A stretch of 21,753 nucleotides of DNA from a virus, in the IMG/VR virus record IMGVR_UViG_3300035698_026699, positions 1-21,753 of that record. One strand, written 5' to 3'. Below, in pieces: positions 13,084-20,549 of this stretch. The position numbers and the translations under genes were made by a program. Below the pieces are notes generated by a model. The model was not told where the DNA came from. It saw only the letters and a program-made list of their open reading frames with translations, and ran no database searches. How positions within the stretch are numbered: the stretch's first letter is position 1; every line of letters begins with the position of its first letter.

Positions 13084-13921
13084 TTAGATCGTTCCAGTCA
13101 GTGAATGGAGACAATGGCTGTGGTACCCTGAAGCCCTCATACTCAGCGGACTCGTAACTTCTAACCCATCGCCCATCCTCAACAAATATTGGGGCTCTGC
13201 ACTTATCGCATCTAAGTCCCATAAGAGAGATGTTGCTAGGGCCTACAGATATCCAATGATGCTCCTGTAGGGTTCTGGACCCTACGGAGATTACCTTCAT
13301 ACAGTTAAAGCATGGCATGAGATACTCGTTCTGAGAAGACTTATTCCAGTACTGTTCTATGGGATTCTGCATACTGAGCGGGGTCCCGGAGAGGCTGATG
13401 ATCTTGTAGGGAGAGGTAAACATAGACTTGGTGGCGACGTACAGGTTGTCCGATATGGTGTCCTGGATCTCGTCCATGTTGATTCGGTCAGAAGTCGGGG
13501 ACCTGACATTGGCTTCACTGCTGGAGTTGGTGATCATAATAGTAGAGCCGTTGTTGAATCTCTTATGCCGAACGTTATTGACACATTCTGGCCCCGACAT
13601 GAACGGCCCGTCTACCGCTGGGGATTGGCTGATCATGGGCCATAATCTCTGGTAACTGAATGTCCTCAACTTGAGATCGTCCGGCGCACCATATAGTACA
13701 CTGAATCCTGGGATAGAGACGCATTCCACTACGGATTCTCCGGCCATCATAGAGCTCTTGCCTATCTGCCTACCGGCCTTGATAAGCCTCTTCTTCTTGG
13801 GACAGTCTATGATAGGGCGCAAGAATTCCATGGTAGACGGAACGCCATTCACTATAGGCTTTAGGGAGTACTTAACCCCAGGCTTGACGTACAGCATTGA
13901 TTCCATGAGTTGGGATCGCAT
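13034..13921 (-). CDS. terL: Terminase large subunit, ATPase half
   Basis: A 295-residue packaging motor domain. Walker A is KAGRQIGKSS (residues 48-57), Walker B is INMDEIQD with D150/E151, and the coupling motif is SLSGTP (177-181). A zinc ribbon, C204/C207 and C238/C241, follows, as in GpA-like terminases. The domain hydrolyses ATP to drive DNA into the prohead through the portal. I use the ATG at 13921 (AAGG upstream, 16 bases after the previous stop); a GTG at 13987 would add 22 Ser/Thr-rich residues overlapping the previous gene. The frame ends at WNDPHYSTRQEDE just where the nuclease domain should begin; that domain continues in another frame. Confidence 0.9.
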   Translation of the reverse strand: MRSQLMESMLYVKPGVKYSLKPIVNGVPSTMEFLRPIIDCPKKKRLIKAGRQIGKSSMMAGESVVECVSIPGFSVLYGAPDDLKLRTFSYQRLWPMISQSPAVDGPFMSGPECVNNVRHKRFNNGSTIMITNSSSEANVRSPTSDRINMDEIQDTISDNLYVATKSMFTSPYKIISLSGTPLSMQNPIEQYWNKSSQNEYLMPCFNCMKVISVGSRTLQEHHWISVGPSNISLMGLRCDKCRAPIFVEDGRWVRSYESAEYEGFRVPQPLSPFTDWNDLMVEWNDPHYSTRQEDE

Positions 13922-13937
13922 AAGCAGTACCTTGGAA

Positions 13938-14939
13938 TCACTGGTCGAGGTAGTCGGACTTTCCGAAGTCAACATCGCGTGGGTCACTTATGTCCCCATC
14001 TATCTCTGCCCTTGATATGAAATCTGGCATCAGGCCTAGCTTTATAGCTCTGGCTTCTTGAATCACTAACTCCACAGCTTCTAGAGGATTGGTGGCTACC
14101 TTAGTATTCACCACCCTCCTCTCTGACAAGACCTTCTCGAGGGTAGCTATCGTTTTTGTTGCCGCACTCCCTGAACGAAGTCTGAAATCCTTGTTGGTAT
14201 CAAAACAGGCATCCTTCAGTTGCTGGGCCTTGATCATTTCTAAGGCAGTAATGTTGTCGATATCCTGGAGCGGGGCCCCGTGCCAGGTCAGAAGATGCTT
14301 GGATACCTGCTGGATGATGGGCTTTACGTACTCGATGTGCTTATCTTCTGAAGGGATGTGCATCATCTTGCCATACTTAAGCCAGTCGTTGTGATTCATA
14401 TCGCCCACGCACCAGTAGAACTTCATAAAGATAGTTATCTCTTCGGTAGACCATCTACAGAACGGGGCTCGGGGATCCGAGGCAAGCATCTGGCTGATAT
14501 TCTCCGGCGCAATACCCTGCCACAGCATAACGCAGACTGCTCTACGTAATGGCACGCACCTGGCATCGTCCACGACCGCTTGCATCACTTTCTCTGGATA
14601 GCTGCCGGGGTCTTCCTCGCTCATACGTATCCACTCATACAGAGGGGATATACCTAGAGCTTCTGCCTGAGAAGGGGTAAAGGAGTATGACCTATCAGGC
14701 ATGCTAGCCTCATACTTCATAATCTCGTACTTATCATGCATGAAATCCCAGACGTTTTTGACTCGGGGCTTAGATGAGTCCCTACCGAAAGTAACGTCCG
14801 GAATATAGAAATCGAGGCTCCGTAGGTGCGCTAGCGCTATTTCGAACTTCTCGCCGCTATATGCGAAGGCCTTTAAGGCGCCAAGGTATGGCACCTTATA
14901 GATATCTACCGATCTGTTCGTCTTCGGCTTCCGCCTCAT
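13938..14939 (-). CDS. Unknown protein before the terminase, possible HTH (small terminase candidate)
   Basis: A 333-residue protein of unrecognised family. Residues about 131-172 (LRRAVCVMLWQGIAPENI, then CRWSTEEITIFMKFYW) have the pattern of a helix-turn-helix followed by a second helix, of the kind that senses DNA ends. The N-terminus is basic (MRRKPKTNRS). It directly precedes the terminase ATPase gene, the usual place of the small terminase subunit, which recognises DNA for packaging. It is larger than most small subunits (about 150-200 residues), so this is a positional inference. AGGTAATGG serves as ribosome binding site. Confidence 0.68.
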   Translation of the reverse strand: MRRKPKTNRSVDIYKVPYLGALKAFAYSGEKFEIALAHLRSLDFYIPDVTFGRDSSKPRVKNVWDFMHDKYEIMKYEASMPDRSYSFTPSQAEALGISPLYEWIRMSEEDPGSYPEKVMQAVVDDARCVPLRRAVCVMLWQGIAPENISQMLASDPRAPFCRWSTEEITIFMKFYWCVGDMNHNDWLKYGKMMHIPSEDKHIEYVKPIIQQVSKHLLTWHGAPLQDIDNITALEMIKAQQLKDACFDTNKDFRLRSGSAATKTIATLEKVLSERRVVNTKVATNPLEAVELVIQEARAIKLGLMPDFISRAEIDGDISDPRDVDFGKSDYLDQ

Positions 14940-14942
14940 CCA

Positions 14943-17105
14943 TTACCTGTTTTTCATTACCACCTTAGCCTGGCTGAAGCGCTCTTTGATCTCAGTCAGT
15001 CCATCCAACGTTGCTTCAACCATGCCGGGATCTAGCCCTATACTGCCAATTCTGGCGATAACGAGGAGCCTCGTCAAGACATCCTCCGCCACAGCAAGGG
15101 TTTCCAGGTGGTCTACGAAATAACCAACATTCTCTTTCGACAGGAAGTTGAGGTTGAATATCTTGTTGATACTCTCCCCACCCTCTGTCATGTCTGCGGT
15201 CTTGTGTATCTCTTCAGTTTCATGCGCCCAGGCTTTCGTCACTATCGGCATAACGCGCTCTGGCGTGAGCCTGGACACTACGCTAGCTATCTTCATTACG
15301 TTCTCGATCGGAGGTACATGAGGAGCGATAGCGTGTTCATAGTCCGCTCCACCAAAGTCCCATTCCGAAACCAAGTGAGACGCCGCTTCCTTCTCAGCGT
15401 CTTCTGTTCGGCGGACCTCTATGGCTGTAGGAGGCACGAAGACCTCAGCCTGTTCGCCTGCACCCATCTTCTCCAGGTCTACCGAATCCACTTCTGCTCC
15501 ACATATAGCAGCCAGGAATGCTATTTTGGGTATGTCGCCAGTCTCGATGTTCCTGATGCCCCTGCCTTCGAGCATGGACTGTCTCTGGTACATCCTTACT
15601 GAGCCAGTAGCCTTCTTGGTGAACTCGAGAATGGAACCCTCGAATCCCCTCTCTGCAGCCAACTGAGCCAGCTTGATGGCCGAGTCTTCCGTGGCTAGTA
15701 TCTTGACCTGGTTCTCAGGAAGGGGGGTAAACCTCATGTCGTGAGGGATGTAGAAGTTGCCACCATCGTGATCTATGAGTTCGGGAGCTACGTCTGGGCT
15801 GATCCTGGTAGGGACCTTGTAGGCATCCGTCTTTATAAGATGAATGTGCTCCATGGTGCTCAGGTCCACACCCTTGACGTGAAGGTCCGCCCCTTCGTCA
15901 GAGTAGATCGCGTCGATCCTGAAGGGTCTAGTACAGAATGCTTTCCCTTCGGAGTTCTTGATATAGAACCCCTTGACGCCCTCTGAGATATTGCCATCCG
16001 GTAGCACCATGTTTTCGGATGTCCTCCGACCAGGGAACTGTCCGGTTATGGAATAGTTCTCGCAGTTCGCGAAGAGCATCTTTCCTGGCATGTCACCATC
16101 CCAGTCCATCATCGGGTATGCGACCCCTACGGACGGTCTACCGCTGGACAGCATGACCTCGTAGGTACCGAAGGTTGATACCATCCCGGGCTTGTGCCTG
16201 ATGACATCGGTAAGGTTCCTATCTATCACCCTTGTCGCCACTTCCTCGCCACGAGTAACGGTAGCGCCTTCCCCTCTATCCGCATCTTCCAGTAGCTTGG
16301 TTCCTGTCTTGCCAAAATCAGCCGCTAGGCACCTGACACCGTAGCTGGATAGCTCCTCTTCGGCCACCTCTCTGCTGCCGTATGACCCCAGTTTGACCGA
16401 ATAGATATCGACGTCGGTCTTTCGAATAAGGGCGGCATCATATTGGGCATACTTGCCAGAAACGAATCTCTTGTCACTGGCCTCTTTCGCCATCTCTAGA
16501 GCCTGTCCCCTTGTGGCATAAGCAACAGAAGCTTTCTTTACGGTATCTACAAATACCTCTGATGCAGAGGCATACCTGTCGAAGTCACTATCTATCACAG
16601 CACCGACTTCTGTCATCCTCGAAAGATCCAGGGAGGACATCTTGGAAGGATCTCTCCATGATGCATGGTTGTCGGTGCCCGGTGAGGCTTCGATGTTGTC
16701 GTATGCGGTGAGATTATCGGATGAGAGTCCCTTGTAGGGATTGTGACCGCTCGATAGCCCCTTCTCTACACCAGGAGTCATGTAATGCCAGGAGTGGTCG
16801 ATCTGATCGTAGAACACATCAAACTGACATAGGTCGCTGTTGCGTATGATGATAGGGAAGAGGAGAATCCTCCCTCCGATTGTTATGGTCACTCCCCCAA
16901 CGCCAACTCCGTTGGCGAAGTCCTTGTGGGTGAACTGGAAGTGGGGCTTCCCCTGTACCACGAAATCAGGGAACTCTTTGGCGAAAGAGTTTCGGATCTT
17001 TTCTATCCACAGATTAGTATCCGTGCCTAGATCCTTACCCACCTTGACGATATAGTCCTCGCTCTCGGGAGGAACGAAGAAAGGCTTGTCGCTAGCGTAT
17101 GTCAT
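14943..17105 (-). CDS. Large virion-type protein of unknown function
   Basis: A 720-residue protein, the largest uninterrupted one here. The ATG at 17105 is preceded by AAAGGAGTGGTC, so I prefer it to an in-frame GTG at 17168 (21 more residues, no good ribosome binding site). Residues about 66-92 form a hydrophobic beta-rich core (GGVTITIGGRILLFPIIIR), followed by a soluble mixed domain. Several K-x-A helices appear (VKKASVAYATRG, IKLAQLAAERG, MKIASVVSRL, IHKTADMTEGG), and the last 70 residues are helical (NVGYFVDHLETLAVAEDVL). No enzyme motif was seen. The place before the terminase and size suggest a structural or injection protein; it is not recognisable as a portal. Confidence 0.75.
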   Translation of the reverse strand: MTYASDKPFFVPPESEDYIVKVGKDLGTDTNLWIEKIRNSFAKEFPDFVVQGKPHFQFTHKDFANGVGVGGVTITIGGRILLFPIIIRNSDLCQFDVFYDQIDHSWHYMTPGVEKGLSSGHNPYKGLSSDNLTAYDNIEASPGTDNHASWRDPSKMSSLDLSRMTEVGAVIDSDFDRYASASEVFVDTVKKASVAYATRGQALEMAKEASDKRFVSGKYAQYDAALIRKTDVDIYSVKLGSYGSREVAEEELSSYGVRCLAADFGKTGTKLLEDADRGEGATVTRGEEVATRVIDRNLTDVIRHKPGMVSTFGTYEVMLSSGRPSVGVAYPMMDWDGDMPGKMLFANCENYSITGQFPGRRTSENMVLPDGNISEGVKGFYIKNSEGKAFCTRPFRIDAIYSDEGADLHVKGVDLSTMEHIHLIKTDAYKVPTRISPDVAPELIDHDGGNFYIPHDMRFTPLPENQVKILATEDSAIKLAQLAAERGFEGSILEFTKKATGSVRMYQRQSMLEGRGIRNIETGDIPKIAFLAAICGAEVDSVDLEKMGAGEQAEVFVPPTAIEVRRTEDAEKEAASHLVSEWDFGGADYEHAIAPHVPPIENVMKIASVVSRLTPERVMPIVTKAWAHETEEIHKTADMTEGGESINKIFNLNFLSKENVGYFVDHLETLAVAEDVLTRLLVIARIGSIGLDPGMVEATLDGLTEIKERFSQAKVVMKNR

Positions 17106-17183
17106 GACCACTCCTTTGGGGAAGCCAGAATATGTCTCCTCTACTATGGAGTTTACTTCGAACCCCACAGAAGACCAAATAGC

Positions 17184-17558
17184 CTAGGGCTTGTACAGTA
17201 TGCTGGCGACGCCAACCCCAGGAGGCGAAACCACTGGCCCGCCCGCATTTGACATAGTTCCGGGTATCATTACGGAGGCGTTATTGGCCTGTAGGTACGC
17301 CAGGACTGCAGCCGCTTCCGCCTCAGCTTCTTTATCGAACATCCCTCGCTGGAAGGACACGATCGCCTCTGCCATAATCTCGGCCCTCTTGTTAGACATG
17401 ATGTCCTGGTGCTGAGTAACGTCTAGGTCTGGGCTAACGATAAGCCCTCTGTCGTATGCCAGGATCTGCTGTTCTGCAGCCATTAGAATTGTCTGGAGTC
17501 CCACAGCCGCAGAAGCCCACGCAGCCTGCTTTGCTGCCAAGAGTAAGTCTTTCAGCAT
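17184..17558 (-). CDS. Small Ala-rich helical protein
   Basis: A 124-residue protein. The ATG at 17558 has GGGGGA 6-7 bases upstream and overlaps the previous stop by 7 bases, a normal phage junction; longer forms would run deeper into the upstream gene. It is Ala-rich and helical (MLKDLLLAAKQAAWASAAVG, KEAEAEAAAVLAYLQ), with a Pro/Gly-rich C-terminus (GGPVVSPPGVGVAS). Weakly amphipathic helices could associate with a membrane or an oligomer. No family recognised. Confidence 0.62.
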   Translation of the reverse strand: MLKDLLLAAKQAAWASAAVGLQTILMAAEQQILAYDRGLIVSPDLDVTQHQDIMSNKRAEIMAEAIVSFQRGMFDKEAEAEAAAVLAYLQANNASVMIPGTMSNAGGPVVSPPGVGVASILYKP

Positions 17559-18085
17559 GAAGTCCCCCGTGCTACGTCCATGGCCTCTAGACAAGCCCTG
17601 TCAGACATCTCGAAATTCATGTTGGCGGATATACTGCCCCTGTACTCATCGAGCAACATATCAAGAGCCGTTGCGACCATCCTCGGCTCTCCGCATTCAC
17701 CTGCGGCCACTGAGTAAGCAAGGTCGAGTAGGCTTATCGGATGATTCTCGGGATCCCGGAGCCTGTGAAGTAGCATAGACATACCACCGTGCAGCCCGTC
17801 ATCCTCTTCTGCCATCTTCTCTCGGCATATCGATTCAAGATCCCTTAATGTCATGATAGTAGGGGTCTCTGATTCTGTTTCGATGTGCTTCCCCGTAAGG
17901 AGGATGTACTTCCAGGTGGCATCGTTAAGGGCTGCTCTGCTTCTTTCTAAACTGGCCTGGAGTGCGTCTCGCTCCAGGTCTGGCAAGCCCTCAGCACCCA
18001 GTAAGACCTGTAGCTCCCTGGCCATGGCGGCACATGACTCCATCTTGCCCTTGGCTCTGGCGATCCTGCGCTTCCTATTCAGCAT
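17552..18085 (-). CDS. Unknown helical protein
   Basis: A 177-residue, helix-rich, charged protein with a basic start (MLNRKRRIARAKGKM). Middle helices are polar (ERDALQASLERSRAALND). It overlaps the upstream gene by 11 bases and the downstream gene by 7, with no strong ribosome binding site, so coupled translation is likely. Cys residues are scattered without a metal-binding pattern. No family recognised; part of a run of six small genes between the spike and the large virion protein. Confidence 0.62.
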   Translation of the reverse strand: MLNRKRRIARAKGKMESCAAMARELQVLLGAEGLPDLERDALQASLERSRAALNDATWKYILLTGKHIETESETPTIMTLRDLESICREKMAEEDDGLHGGMSMLLHRLRDPENHPISLLDLAYSVAAGECGEPRMVATALDMLLDEYRGSISANMNFEMSDRACLEAMDVARGTSC

Positions 18086-18302
18086 CTTTCGAACCGACGC
18101 TGGTTAGGAAGCTGGCCGCCTCTATCAGTTGTTCCCCTAGCGCCTTAGCATCTGTGACGTTGATGTTGAATTGATGCTTCCTGTTTGGGCAATGCATCAC
18201 GAGCATCAGGTTCTTGGAGGTGCCTCCGAATGACTTGGACACCGACATAAGCACCTCTACAGTAGGGTTAGTAGTTGGTTCGTTTTCCTTCTTCTGACCC
18301 AT
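18075..18302 (-). CDS. Small unknown protein
   Basis: A 75-residue protein with a strong AGGAGG ribosome binding site 9 bases before the ATG. The N-terminal 15 residues are polar (MGQKKENEPTTNPTVE); the rest has strands and a helix (NLMLVMHCPNRKHQFNI, ALGEQLIEAASFLTS), suggesting a small alpha/beta domain. No motif recognised. Confidence 0.6.
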   Translation of the reverse strand: MGQKKENEPTTNPTVEVLMSVSKSFGGTSKNLMLVMHCPNRKHQFNINVTDAKALGEQLIEAASFLTSVGSKDAE

Positions 18303-18305
18303 TTT

Positions 18306-18533
18306 CTATTCCTCCTGACTGTCTTCTTCTGCCAACGCTTCTTCTGTCTTCTTGGCCTGCGCCGCGAGCATGATGTCGTGCTGTGTCCTGATAGATGCCG
18401 GAAGCTCTCCACATACCACGAGCCTATGCATCTCTTGGAGATTGAGTGAGACTTCGAACTCGCCGTCGACCCCATCGAACCGCACTGCTGTCCTGAATGT
18501 GATCTCCTCTATGCCCGGATGCCTAGCTATCAC
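18306..18533 (-). CDS. Small unknown protein (GTG start)
   Basis: A 75-residue protein starting with GTG at 18533 and preceded by AAAGGAGAGGACA, a good ribosome binding site that supports this start. The first half is beta-like (EEITFRTAVRFDGVDGEFEV) and the C-terminus is acidic and helical (KKTEEALAEEDSQEE). It overlaps the upstream gene by 11 bases. With the next 75-residue gene it forms a pair of similar size but no visible sequence similarity. Function unknown. Confidence 0.6.
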   Translation of the reverse strand: MIARHPGIEEITFRTAVRFDGVDGEFEVSLNLQEMHRLVVCGELPASIRTQHDIMLAAQAKKTEEALAEEDSQEE

Positions 18534-18870
18534 TGTCCTCTCCTTTCACCTTATCTATGAATGACTGGATGTCATCGAAGGTCTCGGTATCTAGATCCTC
18601 CATGCTGCTGTCCGGATTTGCCTTTATCGCCTCTATGCTTTCGGGCGAGATACGTGTCACCTGGAATCGAGATACATTGCCACATAGGCCTATGTCTTTG
18701 TAGGCTTCTAAGACAAGACCCTGAATCAGGCCTATCGGCTTATCGCCTATCGCTAGACAGACCATCCCCATCGTATCTATCTTGATAGTGATCTCTTCTG
18801 TAAGTACCTCCGAGACTATCGAGGCTATGCGCTCCTCTGAGGGCTTCCAGTCCGTCAGTTTCTTAGTCAT
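18523..18870 (-). CDS. Small unknown protein
   Basis: A 115-residue protein whose ATG overlaps the preceding stop by 8 bases (GGATGACTAA), with AAGGAG and GGAGG upstream. It has a mixed alpha/beta N-terminal part (ERIASIVSEVLTEEITIKID, VCLAIGDKPIGLIQGLVLEA) and an acidic C-terminal tail (DLDTETFDDIQSFIDKV). No family recognised. It may be a tail-assembly or baseplate accessory protein, judged only by its closeness to the spike gene. Confidence 0.6.
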   Translation of the reverse strand: MTKKLTDWKPSEERIASIVSEVLTEEITIKIDTMGMVCLAIGDKPIGLIQGLVLEAYKDIGLCGNVSRFQVTRISPESIEAIKANPDSSMEDLDTETFDDIQSFIDKVKGEDSDS

Positions 18871-19015
18871 CCTCCAACACTCCTTCCGGCTGTGGTATCC
18901 CGCTTTCCTTCACCATTCCAGACCCATCCTTCATTTCCTTCTTGCCATCAACGTAAACATAAGGATCATCCTCAATTACATCAACTTCCTGAACTTCTTC
19001 CCTCTTCTCCGTCAT
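18863..19015 (-). CDS. Very small acidic protein
   Basis: A 50-residue acidic protein (MTEKREEVQEVDVIEDDPYV at the start, ending GVLEDD). The ATG at 19015 overlaps the spike-gene stop as ATGA and has GGAAAGGGA upstream, so I use it rather than an in-frame ATG at 19081 lying inside the spike gene. Low-complexity, probably disordered; no function assigned. Confidence 0.5.
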   Translation of the reverse strand: MTEKREEVQEVDVIEDDPYVYVDGKKEMKDGSGMVKESGIPQPEGVLEDD

Positions 19016-19863
19016 ACCAGTCCCTTTCCTACGAACAGATTGCTCGAACCCTGGCCATGAATCCCGCCCGTCTTCCAGCATCTGGTCCTGGCGGTTAGAA
19101 CTCTATCCAATGGGTCGCCATCACTACCTATGAGTACAGCCAGGGCATCGTCTACGCTGATCTTACTCCCGGGTGCCTTAATCCCTATATCGCCGGTTGA
19201 ACCATTGAATGAAAACGATGCTTCCCCCATAGGAGTTTGGGCCTTGATGTTCAGGTTGGGCCCGGTCACTCTACCTGATAGTGGATTGATGAGCAACTGA
19301 ATGGTGATGTCAGATAGTGCGCTCAGATCTAGAGCCAGCTTGCCATCCACGGTAGTGAGCATACCCTTGATCATTTCAAGGGTTATGGGTACACCATTGG
19401 GGCTACCGGCTATACTGAGATTGACCTTGGTATTGTTCCCCTCTGTGCGAACCATTTTGTGGTAAAATGTTGTGTTGAATGAAAGGAGCTTGCCCATCAT
19501 CTGAACTATGCCTGTGGCCTTGTTGGCTATGAACCCGGTAACCTTGTCGGCCATGGCTGCGATCATCCCACCAGATCGTACCCGGACATGGGCCCCATCA
19601 GGGTCCCCCATTATCTCATCGCCAGGCACGGTATCTTCTGCGGCCCTGGCCTCGCTGGCCTCTTCTGTAATCTCCTCAGGCTGACCAAAATAGTAGTATG
19701 AGCGACCCTCTCGTATCGCTAGGACTCTGGTTCCATACTCCGGAACCTTGTCGCCCTTCATGAGTCTGACTCTATTGATTACTCTACTGCCACCACCGCC
19801 CTGAACCTGTACGGCTATGGTACCAGCTTCAACGTCGACTTCATTCACTATTCCGATCGGCAT
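19012..19863 (-). CDS. Baseplate spike-like protein (gpV/gp5 type)
   Basis: A 283-residue protein. Residues 1-65 look like the OB-fold of baseplate spikes (MPIGIVNEVDVEAGTIAVQV, then GDKVPEYGTRVLAI and YYYFGQPEE). Residues 80-270 are repetitive short strands with Gly, Asn and Thr (VRVRSGGMIAAM, NLNIKAQTPMGEASFSFNG, GDIGIKAPGSKISVDDA), as in a trimeric beta-helical stalk. The C-terminus has GIHGQGSSNLFVGKG, resembling PAAR-like ends of spike proteins. Such spikes pierce the outer membrane or cell surface at the tip of a contractile tail. GAGAGG precedes the ATG. Family resemblance is by pattern only; a tail fibre base is a weaker alternative. Confidence 0.75.
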   Translation of the reverse strand: MPIGIVNEVDVEAGTIAVQVQGGGGSRVINRVRLMKGDKVPEYGTRVLAIREGRSYYYFGQPEEITEEASEARAAEDTVPGDEIMGDPDGAHVRVRSGGMIAAMADKVTGFIANKATGIVQMMGKLLSFNTTFYHKMVRTEGNNTKVNLSIAGSPNGVPITLEMIKGMLTTVDGKLALDLSALSDITIQLLINPLSGRVTGPNLNIKAQTPMGEASFSFNGSTGDIGIKAPGSKISVDDALAVLIGSDGDPLDRVLTARTRCWKTGGIHGQGSSNLFVGKGLV

Positions 19864-20209
19864 GGTCTACCTCTCTTACAGTCCCCTTGTCCAGGAACTC
19901 TACCCTAGATGCGCGAACGCTGATCTTGCCGCCCTGTGCCTTGGGGGCAGACTCCAACTCGCCTTCGAGGTATACGGCACTCTTGCGACTGAGGAAGTTG
20001 AGGCAGTCCCTGGCTAGTATGCCCCACGTGACCACGGACACGTAGCAGCTTTTTTCGCGCCTTACCTGATCACTGGTCTTGAACGTCTGGTTGTTGGCAA
20101 GAAGAAACTCGGTGCACTCGATCCCATCAATGTGGTTGATCTTCCTGGGGTCAGTGACGAGTTGCCCTGCCAGCACCACTAGATTAGTGGGCGGTATTCT
20201 TCTGTCCAT
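19841..20209 (-). CDS. ssb: Single-stranded DNA-binding protein
   Basis: A 122-residue protein with the bacterial SSB OB-fold pattern: NLVVLAGQLVTDPR at the start, GIECTEFLLANNQTF, SCYVSVVTWGILARDC, FLSRKSAVYLEGEL and KISVRASRVEFLD. It would coat single-stranded DNA in phage replication or recombination. It lacks the acidic C-terminal tail (typically ending DDDIPF) used to recruit host partners; the end here is EVDHADRNSE. It lies among packaging and virion genes instead of in a replication cluster. Its ATG has no clear ribosome binding site and follows the previous stop by 5 bases; it overlaps the spike gene by 23 bases. Confidence 0.85.
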   Translation of the reverse strand: MDRRIPPTNLVVLAGQLVTDPRKINHIDGIECTEFLLANNQTFKTSDQVRREKSCYVSVVTWGILARDCLNFLSRKSAVYLEGELESAPKAQGGKISVRASRVEFLDKGTVREVDHADRNSE

Positions 20210-20214
20210 AGGTG

Positions 20215-20472
20215 TTAATCGTCTGCACCGAACAATCCGAGGAGTCTCCTGATTGAGGTTTCAGACTTTCCTTTCGATGAGTGCTCTACTCTTCTGACGT
20301 TCTTGGAAGTTTGACCCTTTCGTACGGTGTGATCCTGTCCGGAATTACCCCTCAACTTCTCGTTACGCACCACGGGCTTACCGTCAGTTTCCTTCATGCT
20401 CGGACTGAATATGCCAGCCAGGGAATCGGTCTTGGCCGCTCTCTTCTCTATCAGCTCATCAAGTAGCGTCAT
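20215..20472 (-). CDS. Small basic protein, first gene of its unit
   Basis: An 85-residue, Lys/Arg/Ser-rich protein, mostly low complexity, with a C-terminal hydrophobic end (SIRRLLGLFGADD). GAGGAGG lies 4 bases before the ATG, and the promoter -10 box is 18 bases upstream, so it is the first gene of the unit holding SSB, spike and terminase. Basic charge and low complexity suggest nucleic-acid contact, but no family is recognised. Confidence 0.62.
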   Translation of the reverse strand: MTLLDELIEKRAAKTDSLAGIFSPSMKETDGKPVVRNEKLRGNSGQDHTVRKGQTSKNVRRVEHSSKGKSETSIRRLLGLFGADD

Positions 20473-20488
20473 TGCGCCTCCTCAGACT

Positions 20489-20522
20489 AGAGTATACGTC
20501 CAGAGGCCTGGTAACAAAAAAA
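20489..20522 (-). promoter_or_regulatory. Minus-strand promoter for the SSB-terminase unit
   Basis: On the minus strand TATACT (20496-20491) lies in CGTATACTCT. A T7 run (20522-20516) after CCCC lies 19 bases upstream, with AGGCC in between (20509-20505). GAGGAGG follows, giving a leader of about a dozen bases. The layout nearly repeats that of the promoter at 11834-11866. Here the T-run also serves as the tail of the upstream terminator, so ending of one unit and starting of the next are physically fused. Confidence 0.65.
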
Positions 20523-20544
20523 GGGGGGGTAGATATCCCCCCCC
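20516..20544 (-). terminator. Strong intrinsic terminator
   Basis: On the minus strand a run of G (20543-20537) pairs with seven C (20529-20523) around the loop ATATCTA, a perfect 7-bp G-C stem, followed at once by seven T (20522-20516). It lies 5 bases after the stop of the 263-residue gene and separates the right-edge genes from the unit beginning at 20472. Confidence 0.9.
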
Positions 20545-20549
20545 TCTCC

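Noticed and set aside
13922-13987. Upstream GTG start adding 22 residues to the terminase ATPase half
   Set aside because: The added stretch is Ser/Thr-rich, overlaps the previous gene by 50 bases and has a poor ribosome binding site; the ATG at 13921 follows the stop closely with AAGG upstream.
17106-17168. Upstream GTG start adding 21 residues to the 720-residue protein
   Set aside because: No ribosome binding site before the GTG, whereas AAAGGAG lies directly before the ATG at 17105. It remains possible.
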